The position numbers and the translations under genes were made by a program. A stretch of 64,000 bases of DNA from Gnetum montanum (taxonomy: Eukaryota; Streptophyta; Gnetopsida; Gnetales; Gnetaceae): contig MNCI01023875.1 of the NCBI GenBank assembly GCA_015680685.1, positions 201,058 through 265,057 of the forward strand, written 5' to 3'. Below the pieces are notes generated by a model, which worked only from the letters and a program-made list of their open reading frames with translations, ran no database searches and had not been told where the DNA came from. Shown here one piece after another: positions 12,336-25,330 of the stretch. Position 1 is the first letter of the stretch. Each line of letters begins with the position of its first letter.

Positions 12336-13960
12336 ATGGAGGGAACATCTTATATAAAGCGATCCATGTTTGATGGATTTGACTTCACCTATTGGAAAGC
12401 TAGGATGTAAGGATTCTTCAAATCTATGAATTTTGAAGTTTGGGAGTTCATCCTTGAAGGCTACACTTCGTCTATAGATAGCTCCACTAGAATCATCAAT
12501 CCTTGCAACAAATGGACACAAGAGAAGAAAGATAAGTTTATGTTTGATTCAAAAGCCAAAAATTTTTCATATTTCACTTTGAATAAATTTGAGTTTAATA
12601 GAGTAACTGAATGTAAAATAACCAAAGAAATTTGGCAAAAATTAGAAGCTACTTATGAAGAAACCTCTATTTTCAAACTATCAAAAGTTTTATTTTTGCA
12701 AAGAAAATATGATAAGCTTAAAATGAGAGAAGGTAAGAAAATAAAAGATTACTTCTCTAGAGCAAATGATATGTTGTGGCAATTAGAGGTACTAGTAAAT
12801 ATTTTCCCAAGAGTGATGTTATCATTAAAATGATCAAAACACTTTAGCTAGAGTTCAGACCAAAGGTCACATCCATGGAGGAATTCGGAGATTTTTCAAC
12901 TCTAAAATTTGAAGAGCTTTAAAGTTCTCTCATTGGTTAAGAAATGAACCTCATAAGTGAAGGAGCTATTTAAAAAATCCATCGCTCTAAAGACTACCTC
13001 TAACAAGAAGGAGCTAATTGAGCATGATGAGGGTAGCAAAGATGATATTGCATTTCTTTCAAGAAAGCTACAATGATTGATAGCAAGAAGAAGGGGCCAA
13101 ATCAACAAAGATCTAATCTATTCAAAGGTAAAGAACTAGGTAAATAATTTTTAAATTCTAACATTGATTTCTCTTCTATAGAGTATTGGATTTGTGGTGG
13201 AAGAGACCATATGACCTCTGAATATCCTAGCAATAGGAGGATGTAGCACAAGAATAGATCCAATGATGAGATAAAGAAGACCAACTTCTATACAAGTTGG
13301 GATGATGGGAAGTAGAGTGAGAAAAAGGTGGAGGATGATGCAAACAATTCTAATCTCATCTACATGGCCCTCACTAATGAGGTTGTTGATTCATTAGATG
13401 ATAATCTTAATGATGATGAGAGGTTTGATTTATTATGCATTGAGCTTTTTTCTTTTCAAAATCTTTGCATTAAGTTAAGTAAATAAGTTAAAACTAAGGA
13501 TAAGAAAATCTCCTTATTTCATTTAACTATTTCTAACCTTACTAAGGAACTCCTAGACCTAAGGAATAAGAATGAAAAGCTAAATTTGTCTTATGAATAG
13601 GAAAAAGTAGAAATTGCAAATGTCAAATTAGTAAATGAAAGGGTGTTTAAGGGAAAGGAATACTTTTGGATGGTTTTAGGACAAGGAAGAAGTCCACATG
13701 ATTAGAGTGGACTAGGGTGTTGTACGCAAGAGAAACCATCATCAACAAGCCCACTATAATGAAATGATCTTCTAGGATACTCCTACTACATCAAAATTAG
13801 AAGATGCTCCTATCCAACAAAAGAATCCTAAAGGGTTTGATCATCCTAATCATTCTTAGTATCATAAAAGGGTTAGATGCTATTATTGTCATAAATTAGG
13901 GCATAAACAATGGGATTGCAATCTTAAGTATTATCATGTAAATAGTTTTTCATATCATAG
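12336..13960 (+). pseudogene. Ty1/copia gag
   Basis: The ATG at 12336 opens a copia capsid protein of the UBN2/DUF4219 type: FDGFDFTYWKARM, then FEVWEFILEGY, ITKEIWQKLEATYEE and FLQRKYDKLKMREG. One TAA at 12408 (CAA origin) interrupts the first 166 codons; a frameshift follows near 12815, after which TSMEEFGDFSTLKFEEL continues the family pattern. A first zinc knuckle near 13185 has lost its first and last Cys (YWICGGRDHMTSEY). A second, CYYCHKLGHKQWDC at 13878-13919, is an intact CX2CX4HX4C. Acidic and coiled-coil sequence lies between them. No copia protease, integrase or RT is present, so the element is truncated on the right. Confidence 0.8.
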
Positions 13961-14309
13961 AACACCATGGACTTATCAAAGTGCACTGAGAAAGGACTTT
14001 TGCCAGGATCATAGGAGAGATTAGACATCAACTCAAAAGAACAAAGTAATCAAGAAAGAATGGAGAATCAAAGGGTAGGAATAGGGAAACTAGGAAACTC
14101 TCACTAACAAATTCATGAGAGGAAGCAAAGCCTTGGACATTGAAGAATTTCAGTTGAGAAGAGGATCTTCAAAAGAAAAAATTCCTTCTCTAGCTTTCTC
14201 AGAACCTTTAATTTTGAATGGAATAGTAGGTAAGTAGAGTTATGTTTTTATTTTTGTAAGTATCTATTAAGACTATAGTAATTGACAACTTTTCCCAAAC
14301 CCCATCCCA

Positions 14310-14535
14310 TTAAGCCTCTCTTAGAAAGATGTCTACCTAAAGATATCTTCACAAAGACATCTACTCCAAATGAAAGACATCTACAAGAAGATGTTTACTC
14401 ATGAATTAAGACATCTATCTGATTTTTCTCGTAGAATTGCAAAGGCATCTACTATGTATGAAATACATCTAGTAGTGATTTTAATATGCAACAAAGATGT
14501 CTACTATGTATTAAAGACATCTTCCTTTTTGCTCA
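14310..14535. repeat. AAGATGTCT/AGACATCTT word array
   Basis: About nine copies of an AAGATGTCT-type word or its complement occur in roughly 220 bp, similar to the array inside the copia LTR at 11345-11600. It may be the remnant of a second LTR of that family, but no terminus is identifiable. From 14540 to 15010 I see no further feature. Confidence 0.5.
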
Positions 14536-15010
14536 AAGCCCTCATTCACTGTTGCTATTAAAGTTAGAACCCTCATTCTTTTGTCTTATTCAAAGCCCTA
14601 GTCCTTGACCTTGGTAACCCTAGAGCCTAACATGCACAATTGATTGAGGTCAAAATTGGCCTAGATTTCAGTTTCTTGCTTCTTCCACATTATGGATCCC
14701 TTTTTCCATGCTAAGGGTGGTATTCCTAGCATGAAAACTCAAGGGTGGAGTTGTTTGGTGCTCTTGAAAACCTCAAAATAACATCAAATGATCTATCATG
14801 CACTCTAGAACTTTGGTAATAGTCATTAGAGCTCTTAAAATTCATGAGACTATTCTTAGATGGTCAAAAGTGTTTTCCACTACTTTTCCATGTTGAGCTT
14901 TCCATCTCTATCATGGAAAAAAGGGGAAGTCAAAAAACCACCTAGGGATGTCCAAAAATGCTATATTTTAACATGGATCCATAGCCCTTGACCTTGGCAA
15001 CTTTGATAGC

Positions 15011-15151
15011 TGATGAGTGATGTGGTAATCCTATGCCCAACCATATGAATCAAAAGTGTTCACATGCGATTTGGTTGAATTCTATGGAATTTATAGTTTA
15101 TGGTGTACTAGTCTTCTAGTTAGTGAACCTTGCCCTAAAGTCATTCGTTGT
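15011..15151 (-). mobile_element. O1 3' LTR, outer (U5) part
   Basis: In minus orientation this is the terminal 141 bp of the older element's 3' LTR, beginning TGATGAG on the plus strand. It aligns with the corresponding end of the N1 LTR at 15152. The LTR continues at 18381 after the N1 insertion; the last five bases (GTTGT, 15147-15151) are the left target duplication. Confidence 0.8.
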
Positions 15152-16099
15152 TGATGAGTGGCGAGGTACCCCTACACTCAACCATACGAAACGAGCGTAG
15201 AACGCACGATCCGGTCGAACTCCATAGACTAAATGCCTAAACACCCCATGGAAAACTTGGGGTTAATCATTCATTGTCTTCCCAGACTTACTTGTTATTG
15301 TCACGGTGTATGGTTAAGTAAGTTTGAGGTATATGATTTTTTTGGTCTTTTATGGTTTTTCTCCTATGCTAAAGGGTGAAGGGTTGAGAAACTAACTAAC
15401 TCTAACTAAGGACCTAAGTCTAAATTAACTAGTGTCAGCATCCATTCCCACTTACCATACACACCCTGAACTATGCAACTGTGGCTACCAAACGCTAATT
15501 GTTACTGGGATCACCACACATAAGGCACATGCTCGAAGTGGTCATACTGAGGCACCTAACTAGCCTAAGCCTGATGAGCAGCCAATTCCTTGACTAGCCG
15601 TATACATCCATAGATGCTTGTAATCAAGTCATACTTATCCCATGTTCTAGGAGACAAGGGTGAGAGAATCTAATCGCGATGAGTAGCCGATTCCTTGGTT
15701 AGCCGTACACATTCGTCAATGCTTGTAACCAAGTTGTACTCATGCCGCACTAATGCATGTAATAAATAACATGTAATAAACCTATTCCATATACTGCAAG
15801 GTTTATCCACAAAGCTCGTCTTTATTGCCATACACAACTTGTGTTTAGGTACAAAGCTGCTCGAATAAAGATCCGTTCACTTGGGGACTCCTACTACGGG
15901 CACATGGAAAAATTCTATCTCTGGAGTGATTAAACTACTAGAGCTTTGCTACTTCTAGCCTAGGATGAGAAATGAGGGGAGTGCCACCTCTTATTTATAG
16001 ATTTGACGATGGACCGTGATATCGTGTACGCAATATCGCAGGGGACGATGCGATATCACAGCGGCCGCGATATCGCATACGTGATATCACGTCTCATCA
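15152..16099 (-). mobile_element. N1 3' LTR
   Basis: 948 bp with 7-bp inverted ends TGATGAG/CTCATCA. Read on the minus strand, U3 starts with an array of GATATC-centred words (plus-strand 16016-16099), followed by CTATAAATAAGAGG. It is the same family as the G2 LTR at 60190-61151. A purine-rich GGGGGTA tract lies directly outside on the element side (16100-16107). Confidence 0.88.
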
Positions 16100-17845
16100 T
16101 ACCCCCATGACTAAATGAAAATTCATCCTCGAGTTCCTTACAATAATATGAAGTAGATATGGAATTATTGAGTAGAATGAAACTAATGGGATGACATGTG
16201 AACGGATCATTATTACAAGACTTGACAAAATTGGTGTTCATGACAACAAGGGTGAACACCTTATTACAATGACATTAGGCCTTAGTTGGCAGCTGAGAAA
16301 GAGAGAGAAAGAAGTGTTGCTGCTACCAACGCCAAGATTGTGCCTTCATTGTCCATCCATAAGTGTGCCATCGATCTTTCTCCTTGCATCATTGCGTCTA
16401 GCACGACTCCACTCCAAGTGTTTACTCCAGATCCACTCCATTGTTTGCATGGTCGCCATCTGCACACACAACACAATCTTATATTAGCAAGGGTAATTGA
16501 ATCATCATGTAATTGATACCTTGCTTCAGTGTAAACTCATTGGCTAGGTTGTGGTATGGCTGATATGGATCTAGGAATATGTTAAGCATGACTACCAAAG
16601 GTGTAGGGGCTAGGAAGAAAATCAAGAATTTTGGGGCTAGGAGAAAATCGAAAAAATCAGGCCCCGTTCCCCCATGACTAATCATGAACCTCCGGTAGCA
16701 TTAGAATGGAGAAAGAAAAGGAGTATGAAAGATAGATAAAAAAGGACAACTATGGCATTGATGAAAGGGATGTCAAGATGGAAATGAAGAAAAATAAAAT
16801 TAATTGCAAAATGTTAAGGAAAAGAATTTAACTAATGCACCAAATAGGAATGGTAGTGGGTCCTCCCCAAAGTAGGCTCATGCCCTTAATGCCTTGACAA
16901 ACTCACATTCAAAGAGTCCATAGGCCTTGGGAATGTCCTTTGGAACAAGAGTTAAAGTCTTAACCACAAGAATTTACCAAAAGGAAAACAATGCATCAAC
17001 CAAAATATATGCACTAATGATACAACCGGCAATGAGGTGAACAATGGAGAGAAGGATGGAGAGAAGAGAAATGGAATGGAATCCCAAGAACAAGGTGGTG
17101 TACAACTCCTTGTGTGTTTGATAATTAATGTGACTTGGCAAATCTCATTCCAACTCCAGCCTCAAACCAACCACATCCAGTGACTTCGCATCAACGCATT
17201 TAGTTAAACCATCCACTTTGGCAACAAGAATGCATGCTCCAAGAGCCACCACTATTTCGATGAAACAAAGGAGAGAATGGGAAGTGAGAAGGGCCTTTGT
17301 TAGAGGGAACACTTTTGGATTCCATAACCAGTGCATGTAGCCCATGTTTATTTGTCTAAGGGGTGTGCTTTGAATTCTCACTTGTTTTTTTTTGTTTTGT
17401 GTTTTTATGCATGAGAACCACACCATGCAAAGACTTCTTATTTTTTATTGTCTCAACTTCCGATAATTGGGTAACATCGGAACGGCAAAAAAACTCAAGA
17501 AGAAACATTCAACCACCCAAGAGAATGACCAACACAAAAACATCAAGTTCCTTTGAGGTCACACCCTTTTCAATCCGTGAGTCCTTCATTAGATTGAGAA
17601 ATGCCTAGTCACCGATTCGTTAAAGTTCTTATTAGAAGGGGACTATACATTTCCAAACCGAGAGAAACCATAGAAATTGGTGGATGGATGGATGAAGTGG
17701 TCTCATTGTCTGCCATATCAAAAGAAACATACCTTAGTATCAACATTGTGACTTAAAGGTAACAACCAAACATTAGCAATCAATATGAAAATAGATCATA
17801 CCATCATGAAGAACGCTTATTATGGGACAAACTTACAGGGTGGAT

Positions 17846-18035
17846 CACACACACACACACACAAAATTGAAAAAATATAATGATGTTGTAAAACAAAAAT
17901 GAGAAAAGTTAAAGAAATTTGTATAACAAAAATTAGAAAAGTTAAAGAAATTTGTAAAACAAAAATGTGTAAAATAAAAACGTTTTAAAACAAAAACGTG
18001 TAAAACAAAAATGTTGTAAAACCAAAATTTGAAAA
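17846..18035. repeat. CA microsatellite and A-rich minisatellite in the N1 spacer
   Basis: A short (CA)n tract is followed by irregular copies of a TGTAAAACAAAAA-like unit. Related A-rich repeats lie in the O1 spacer (24180-24350) and, as complementary T-rich sequence, at the start of the P1 spacer (34440-34700). Tandem repeats between integrase and 3' LTR are known for Tat/Ogre elements. Confidence 0.6.
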
Positions 18036-18315
18036 AGAACTGAGGGCCCCATATGGTTAGCATAGGTGGCCATCTCCCCCATGACTGAGTTGTAAGGGAG
18101 AGATCTGAAATAATGAGCGTCTGTTTGAATTTCGTAGAAGTGCCCAACTTCTCCTAATTGATGATCTTAGATTGAGGGGTGGAAGTTGGTGACGCTCATA
18201 TTTCAATGTGTCTATACCTTTGTTATGGGAATGGGTTTCCTTAGTTAGTTCCATGCATATTTGGTTGCTCCTTCGAGTAGCTGTCAACCACAAGGTGTCT
18301 ACTACTTCTTGTGTG

Positions 18316-18375
18316 GTACACGATATCTTAGGGGATGACGCGATATCGCGGTGGCCGTGATATCACGTCTCATCA
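18316..18375 (-). mobile_element. N1 5' LTR remnant
   Basis: Only the first 60 bp of the 5' LTR remain, including TGATGAG and three GATATC words. Similarity to the 3' LTR stops abruptly near 18316, marking the deletion junction. Confidence 0.8.
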
Positions 18376-18380
18376 GTTGT

Positions 18381-19204
18381 CTTCCCAATTACACTTATGA
18401 AGCACATGGTATGGTTAAGTATAATTGAGGCATATGATTTTTATATTTTTATGTTTTATTGTCCTAGTGCCTAAATAGAGAGAAAGACAAGATAATTTAA
18501 TGGCTAATTCAATGTAACTAACCTACTGATCTTTAGCTAGTCCTAACATAAGTAGCCAATCCCACTTTCTATACACATCTTGAATCAACGTATTCACTAC
18601 AATGTTACCAGGAACTACACCACTAAGCTCACCAAGCTATAACGTTGCTAGGATTACCAAGTGAATATATGTTATGCTCGAAGTGATTGTACATATGTGT
18701 TTAATCTATCTTGCTTGTCTTGCTTAATTACTTCATTAGCTTAATCATTGGGAAAAAATTAATGAATAAACTAACTAGAAACATTGAATGCATAAATGAA
18801 ATATTTAATCTATCCAAAGTACTGCAAGGTTTATGAGAAAGTTCATCTTTATTGCTATACACATTATCATGCTCAAGTACAACAATGCTGGAATAAAGAT
18901 TCATACACTCAATGAATCTTGCTACAGGCACTTAGGAAAAATATTCTAACTCTCAAATGAATAAACTACAAGAGCTTAACTACTACTGAAATCTCATTAC
19001 CATAAAGGTAGCTTGTAGGTGCATATTTATAGGAAAAAAGTAGACACTACGTTGATGGGGCCTTGTCAATGCATGATATGATACATCGATGGGGCCTTGT
19101 AGATGCATGATATGATGCATCAATGAAGCCTCATCGATGAGGCCAAATCAATGAGGCCACGTCAACAAGGCCTCATTGATGTAACCGACAAATGCGACTC
19201 ATCA
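18381..19204 (-). mobile_element. O1 3' LTR, inner (R-U3) part
   Basis: This continues the LTR interrupted at 15151. It ends CTCATCA at 19204, next to a GGGGGTA polypurine tract on the minus strand (19205-19212). The U3 holds an array of GGCCTCATTGAT/ATCAATGAGGCC words at 19045-19204, upstream of a minus-strand CTATAAATATG near 19030. Both parts together give an LTR of about 965 bp. Confidence 0.82.
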
Positions 19205-19439
19205 TACCCCCACAACTGAATGAAAACTTGTCCTTGAGTTCTTTTACAAAATTGAGAGGGTATGGGATTATTGACTAACCTCTCATAAATAGAATAGACT
19301 AACTTAAAAAAAATGGAGTGCTTGAGTGTATAGATCAACACATTAGGAAAATGATAATTTTCATGACACAAAATTGAACACCATGACATGATTTTTCAAA
19401 ATTGGATAGCACATCCCTTGATGGCATGAAGTTTGATTT

Positions 19440-22350
19440 AGAAGATCAGATAGTTGTAGGTGGTAGTGGCCCCTAAGGTTCTAAGGGACCTTCACTGGAT
19501 TCACACATATGCGATAGTCGAGGTAGATGTGGCTATCCTACTACTGCTGCAACTTCTAGTGGGTGGCAAAAAGCATCCAACAATGCTTTTATTTTCTCCT
19601 TCTTACTTCTACAATCATGCACTATCCATGCAGCTTTGCTAATGTGGGTCAGACTAGGCACATCCCAGGGACATGGGATTGCTAGAAAGAATTCCTTTAC
19701 AGTAATAAACTAGGTAGTGAATTATTTACATTCAATGTCAAATGCTCTAAAGAAATCCTTCAACTTCTAGTATTCATTTATCATTTTGACTAAGTTCTCA
19801 ATAGTTGATCATTAGTCTATGAATCATGCTATGAGAACTTCAAGTTTAGCATTTGTAGTCTCAGGCTTCTGCTTGGCGTCTTTATGGTGTTTGAACTCTA
19901 CCTCATATAGCAAATAAAAGCTAGCCACCTATTTTTCTATCTTTGACTATGGCCATCTAGCAGTCAACATTGCTAGGTCCACATAGCAAAGATTCACCAA
20001 ATCCATGTATTCTATCATCTCTTCTATCTACATCTCCTTTAGTCAGATCTCCACTTTGTTGTAGGCATAAATCTCATCAATAATGGGCTACCAAACTTCT
20101 TTTCCTTATTGAAGTTACTGGAGAGCTTTATTTATTTTTTATTTTTTCTATTTAGATGTGCTTCTCATTTACTTCCTTCTATAGGCCAACTTGGTCTTTA
20201 TAGAGATTTTTAACTTTTTCAAACTTCAAAGCTTCATTTTTCCAGGCAGCAATCTTAATAGTATATTTCTAGTGTAAGGCATGACCTTCTTCGATCAATA
20301 GATTCTAATTTTTTATGGTCAATTTTCTTAATTCAATATTCACCTTGGCTAGCTACTCCTACTATTGATAAATGAATTCTTGCATTTGTTCTTTTTGGGC
20401 ATCAACATTGTGCAGATGATGATTTTCAGTGGTTAGTGCTTTGTTCTCCTAGCACATTTGAGCCAAGTCCTTCTAAACTAAATATGTCTTTGAATCTATT
20501 ACAAACTGGTTGAAGATCATCATTAGTATTTCCTCCTTATCCTTCTTGAGTCATTCTTGAAGCTATTGAAAAGCTTCCCTGGTTATTGTCAGGCTGAGAA
20601 GTGTAGGATTAACAAGATGGGCATTTAATTTAGCAATCTTCATGGCCAAGCATTAATTTTATGTTTGATTTATTTTGTGTTATCCCCCCATGATGATGCA
20701 TTTTCCCCTTGTTTCTAGTAGCTCTAACTAGGTTATGGTGATGTTATCTAAAAAGTTAAAGATATCCAGAATCAATTGCCCAATCCCCACGAATTAATCT
20801 AGTAATTCTTCATGTTGGGCTACATTCAATTTTTTGTTGACTATGCCTATAGACCTTTGCACATCTAGAAGTGTAAATACATTTGGTACAAATGTCACAG
20901 GTGCATTAAGTGCTTCAATGATGCGGTCAACAACTACTTCAATCATAGTCTCTTGTCCTTGGTGCTACATCACTAGTATAATGACCCATTTACCTTCCTC
21001 CAAATGCACCATGAAGGAGGTGGCATTCTTAGAGATTTTTAAAAACAAATGGTGTTGTGATAATGACATTGTCACCTCTTAAGCATTGGGGTTAGACCTT
21101 GTGGGAAACTACATTCATTGGGCAACGAATATTGGCCCACCCCTTTTCATTTGGCTGATTGTTCAAGCCACCTCATTAAAGTAACTCATTGTTGGTTGAT
21201 ACATAGATGGATCCACACTACTCATCCCTACACATTGCTCTTGCTCACACAAGAGATTCTTTTGGATTTAATGTAAGCACACAATTGCTGCATGGGCCTT
21301 TGACATTATTTCTTGAGTACAAATTGGAGGTGGAAATTGCTCCTCTTCATTAGTTATGGTAGGTGTTTTTTCTTTCATGATTTTAGACCATGAAGCTAAA
21401 GGAACATGCCTAATTGTGTCATTGGTATAGTAGATGATTCTCATATTTCTATAGAGTTTCTGAATGAGGCATGAAAAGGGTAGGGTTTTTCTTCCATGTT
21501 CATTTTCCTTGAAATAATTTTCAATCTATAAATAGAATAATTAAGGAAGGTTTATAGGAAATCTCCTACTTAGAGCAACACATGCTCAGGTGGAAAATTT
21601 GGTCACCTTGGTGGGCCTCATCATTGGATTGAGGTGATAAGCCACAATTTTGAAGTAGATGCACTTCACTAGTGTGAGCATGTCCTACTCCTTACGATTA
21701 ATCCCTTAAGAGTACTGAGTCCACTACTTTTTGGCCTTAGGATCATCTTGTGTTGATAGCTCTACTAACTATGTCCTAATATTAAGCAATCCTAGTGCCT
21801 GCACAATAGCCTTAACTTTGTAGGACACCTAAATATCTTTGATTTTTACTATAGACCCTGGCCTTCTATTGTTCCAAAAGAGATATGTCTCTTTCATGCA
21901 CCATTCCCCAGTGGATGTGATGATTGGCCACATGGGAGAGGTTTGCAATTGTGTTTTGAATTCTACTAGAGCTTTCTCTAGAAATGTCTTAAAGTCTATT
22001 TCTTGGAGAACTGAGCACTAAATCTCTCAGGACTTGATGATGTCAAGGAAAGTTTGAATTAAAGTGACTTCAACCCTTGGCACAGTTCCTAGTACTTTCC
22101 CTCACTATGATTACTCTATTGGCACTTCTTCTTCTACAATCTGTCAAACAGATTCCACTTCAATGTCCTCACAAAGAGGCTCCATTGCATGGGTTGCCTC
22201 TAGCGATTCTTGGGCTTGTTCTTGTTGGCCCCTTCCAACTTTGTGTTATTTCTTCCTTGGTTGAGAGGGTTCTCCTTCTTGTGGGCATTTCAATCTTGGT
22301 TCCATCTGTAATCATAGTAAGTCCATGGGTTAGTAATCATTGTGTAACAT
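19440..22350 (-). pseudogene. O1 accessory ORF (env position), copy B
   Basis: Lies between the integrase/spacer and the 3' LTR. From the N terminus: a Pro/Glu/Lys-rich start (22350-22080); a globular domain with SPMWPIITSTGEW, IVKIKDIQVSYK, KVTKFSTQACVALSRR, FPINLPQLFYLQI and RKTLPFSCLI; then several hundred codons rich in Leu/Lys/Glu heptads; then a PCPWDVPS segment near the end. Homology to P1 (36500-39250) and copy A is clear. Long readable stretches broken by scattered stops suggest a real protein, about 900 residues if restored. The N-terminal part is reminiscent of plant mobile-domain or putative plant transposon proteins. Function unknown. Confidence 0.68.
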
Positions 22351-22739
22351 GAAGCAATTAAGATACCTTTATCTCTTTAGGATAGTTACACTTAGCTAAG
22401 TTTTTCTTATGGCTAATTTAATTACTCTAATTACTATTTTATTTATGTGTTACTGTTATTAAATCATTCTAGAGGTTATTGAAAGGGTTAACTCTCAAAA
22501 AGATTGATGTTTGCATATTGTTAAGGTTGTTAACCCTTTGGGGGAGTTAGAAAATTTTTTAAAAATTTTATTAGAAACCTTAACATTTGTGGCCTGAATG
22601 ATAAAGAGCTTACCTCTAGTAACTACAAGATTGAAAAACAAAGTGATTTGGACAAATGGTTGGGAAGTTAAGGGCTTTGGAAGGTTTTGGGCTCTAAAAA
22701 ATGGTAGAAACTCCCCACGTGTTATGAGGTAAATGATAC

Positions 22740-22865
22740 ATATTTAAAATTTTATGGTGGTATATATAATATTTTTAGGTTGCATCTATGAGGCCTCATC
22801 AACATGATCGATATTGTCAATGAGGCCTGATCAATGTAGTTGTTGATCACTGTAGATGACCATTG
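22740..22865 (-). promoter_or_regulatory. internal copy of O1 LTR promoter words with TATA-like site
   Basis: On the minus strand this holds AGGCCTCATTGA, ATCGAT and GATGAGGCCTCAT words, the vocabulary of the O1 LTR U3, followed by a TATATATA-like stretch at 22760-22772. It lies just upstream of copy B. It may be an internal promoter or the scar of an old nested LTR. Confidence 0.5.
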
Positions 22866-24430
22866 ACTTGGGTCATACTTGCAAAATACAAAGAGTTTTT
22901 GAATGAAATTGGGGTCAAATGAAAGCTTAGAATGCCATGAAGTAGTATGAAAATTTGGGAAGAGGATTTTAGAATACATAAATTTGAAAAATGGAGAAAA
23001 ATGATTCAAGGGATGAATGAAATAAAAGGTTAAGGAGCACTGAGTGGAATACATAATGGAATATCAAAAGATAGGATTGTAGCAATGTCTAAGGTAAAGA
23101 ACCTAACTAATCAAAGCAAGATCTATGTAAGTGCATCCTTGCAATAGTAGGCTCATGCCCTTATTACCCTGGCATAATCTCAACTAAGGAGTCTATGGGC
23201 CGCACAATTGATTAATGGTCATGAAAAGTTAAGGACAAACCAAAAAGAATGTAATCAAGAATTCGAACACATTAGACCAAGACATAGAGCATAACATAGA
23301 ATGTGATAGTGAGGTGAGTTATGGTACCATGGATGGATGACAGAGAAGGTGGAATGAAATTTCGAATTAAGGTCATAAAAAGTCCCTTGTGAAATTTTTC
23401 TTTAAAATTACTTGAGAAGATCCATCCTTAGTCTAGACCAAAACTAGCCACTTTCTATGACTTTGCATCACCACTCTAAGACCGGTACAGCTACATGAGA
23501 CATAAGAGTGCTTCCACAAAACAACCACCATTCCATAAAAAGAAGAAAAGAGAGAAGTAGGAAGTGAGAGAGGGCCTTAGTTAGAAGGGACCTTCAAGCA
23601 TGGATGCATGTCTTTCTAGTTCTATAATTAGTTCTTATAGCATATTTATTTATCTAAGGAATGTACTTTGAATTCACATCATGTTTTTTGTTTTTTTTTG
23701 TTTTTTTGTGATTTTTGGATGGGAACCACACCATACAAAGACTTTATTTGACTTCCTATTAGTGGTTGAGATGGAATGGTAAGAAATTCATGAAAAATAC
23801 TTAAGCACTCAAGCAAGTAGAAGAGTACAAACAGTATTGGGTCTGCTTGAAGTCACATCCTTTACAAACCTTTGAATCCTTCCTAATTCTAGAACTACCA
23901 AGGTCGCCAATTGGTTAAAAGTTTCTTTAATGGAAGGGACATCAAATTCTCAGAACAAGGAAACCCATAGAGTTTACTGGATGGGCGAATGATGTGGACT
24001 CACTACCTATTCCATGAAAAGTAAATTATCTAATATTCATTAAATATCATAATTCAAAAATAGAAACCAGACATCAACAATCACAGCATTAAGCATAAAT
24101 CATCATTAGTAAATAGCAATAGTGGCATTGTGTGCTATGGTAATAAGGTAATTTTATTAGCAAAAATGAGGAAATATCATACTTGAACAAAACAAAACAA
24201 AGTAAAATATATAAAAAAGTGTAAAATAATCAAGAAAGGTTCAAAGGTATTAACAATGGTGGAAAATTAGAAAAAATTGAAAATCAAAAATAAAAAAGTT
24301 TGTAAAATAAATAAATTGTAAAATAAAAAATGTGGAAAACAAAAAATATAAAAATTGAGAAGCCATATGGATTGTTAGAATGGATGGATATCTCCCCCAT
24401 GACTGAGTTGAAAGAAGGAGATCCAAAAAA
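22866..24430 (-). other. O1 spacer between integrase and accessory ORF
   Basis: Non-coding. It aligns with N1 (16560-18080) and P1 (34430-35890): shared landmarks include a CTCCCCCATGACTGAGTTG block near 24390, an A-rich repeat zone and a block reading AAGTCACATCCTTTACAAAC near 23850. I see no reading frame. Confidence 0.6.
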
Positions 24431-24479
24431 TGGAAGTTGGTTGTCTATCTGTTAAGGTGGTAGTTGCACTAGCTTGTCA

Positions 24480-25330
24480 TGGTTTGAAGAAAGGTTTTAC
24501 TTGTTGGATGTTGACCAAATAGTTTTTATTTGGGCTTTTAGGCTTGTAGATCAACATGAATAATGAGGAAAATGTTTTATCAATTATATCAAGTCCCTCC
24601 CACATTGTTTAAAATTTTACCTTCTGGGGTGCATGTGTGGGATTCCAATAGAGGATCTTATCTCCTTGCTAAAGTTTTATCTTTTGTATTCTTATGTCAT
24701 GACATTAGTTGTTGAATGCCTTGTGCACCTCATCCAAAGTTAGAGCCACTAATCAATTTTCATCTAGCACATTTAGGTTGGCCAATATTTCATCCTATGC
24801 TAGACTTAGGTCTAGATTCAGATCACTAGCTTTGAGAGTGCATGAAGCTTGGATTGAATCGAGAGCATTGAAAGTTTTCCATACACCACCTCATAGGGAG
24901 AGTAGCCAATAGAAAGCTTCCATGTTAAATGTTAAGCCCATAGGGAATCATTAAGTTTTATAATCCAATCTTTCCTATATTTTCTAATGGTCCATGTTAG
25001 TATTTTTGTGATCTCCTAGTTGGTTACCTTTGCTTGACCATTGCCTTGGGGATGGTAGGGTGTTGTTAATTTATGTTCAACCCCAAAGCATTACATTAAC
25101 TTTCTTAAAATGGCACCTATGAAATGAGTTCCATTGTTAGAAATTAGTGAACATGGCACCCCAAACCTATTTACAATATTTTGTTCTATAAATTTAGTAG
25201 CAGTGGATGATGTACAATTAGTAACGACTACTACTTCTATCAATTTTGTGTAGTAGTAGACTGTTACAATAATATATGTCTTTCCATTGGACATCGGTGT
25301 GATGGGATTCATGAAGTTAATGACCCATAT
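24480..25330 (-). pseudogene. O1 Ty3/gypsy integrase
   Basis: The core domain reads PITPMSNGKTYIIVTVYYYTK, where the first catalytic Asp is replaced by Tyr, and LISNNGTHF, where the second is replaced by Asn (a G-to-A change). The C-terminal region (24480-24690) reads GDKILYWNPTHAPQ and KFQTMWEGLDIIDK with TAG at the Gln codon, matching the GPY/F-type tail of gypsy integrases. Inactive. Confidence 0.8.

Larger units (their letters stand above)
15152..18375 (-). mobile_element. N1, nested gypsy element (deletion derivative)
   Basis: The insertion begins TGATGAG, ends CTCATCA and is flanked by GTTGT at 15147-15151 and 18376-18380. Removing it restores a continuous O1 LTR. In minus orientation it holds about 60 bp of 5' LTR (18316-18375), then a spacer related to 22900-24430, then a full 3' LTR (15152-16099). 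Most of the 5' LTR and all gag-pol are missing, so it is an internal deletion derivative. Open frames at 16191-16685 and 17145-17608 show no domain. Confidence 0.85.
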
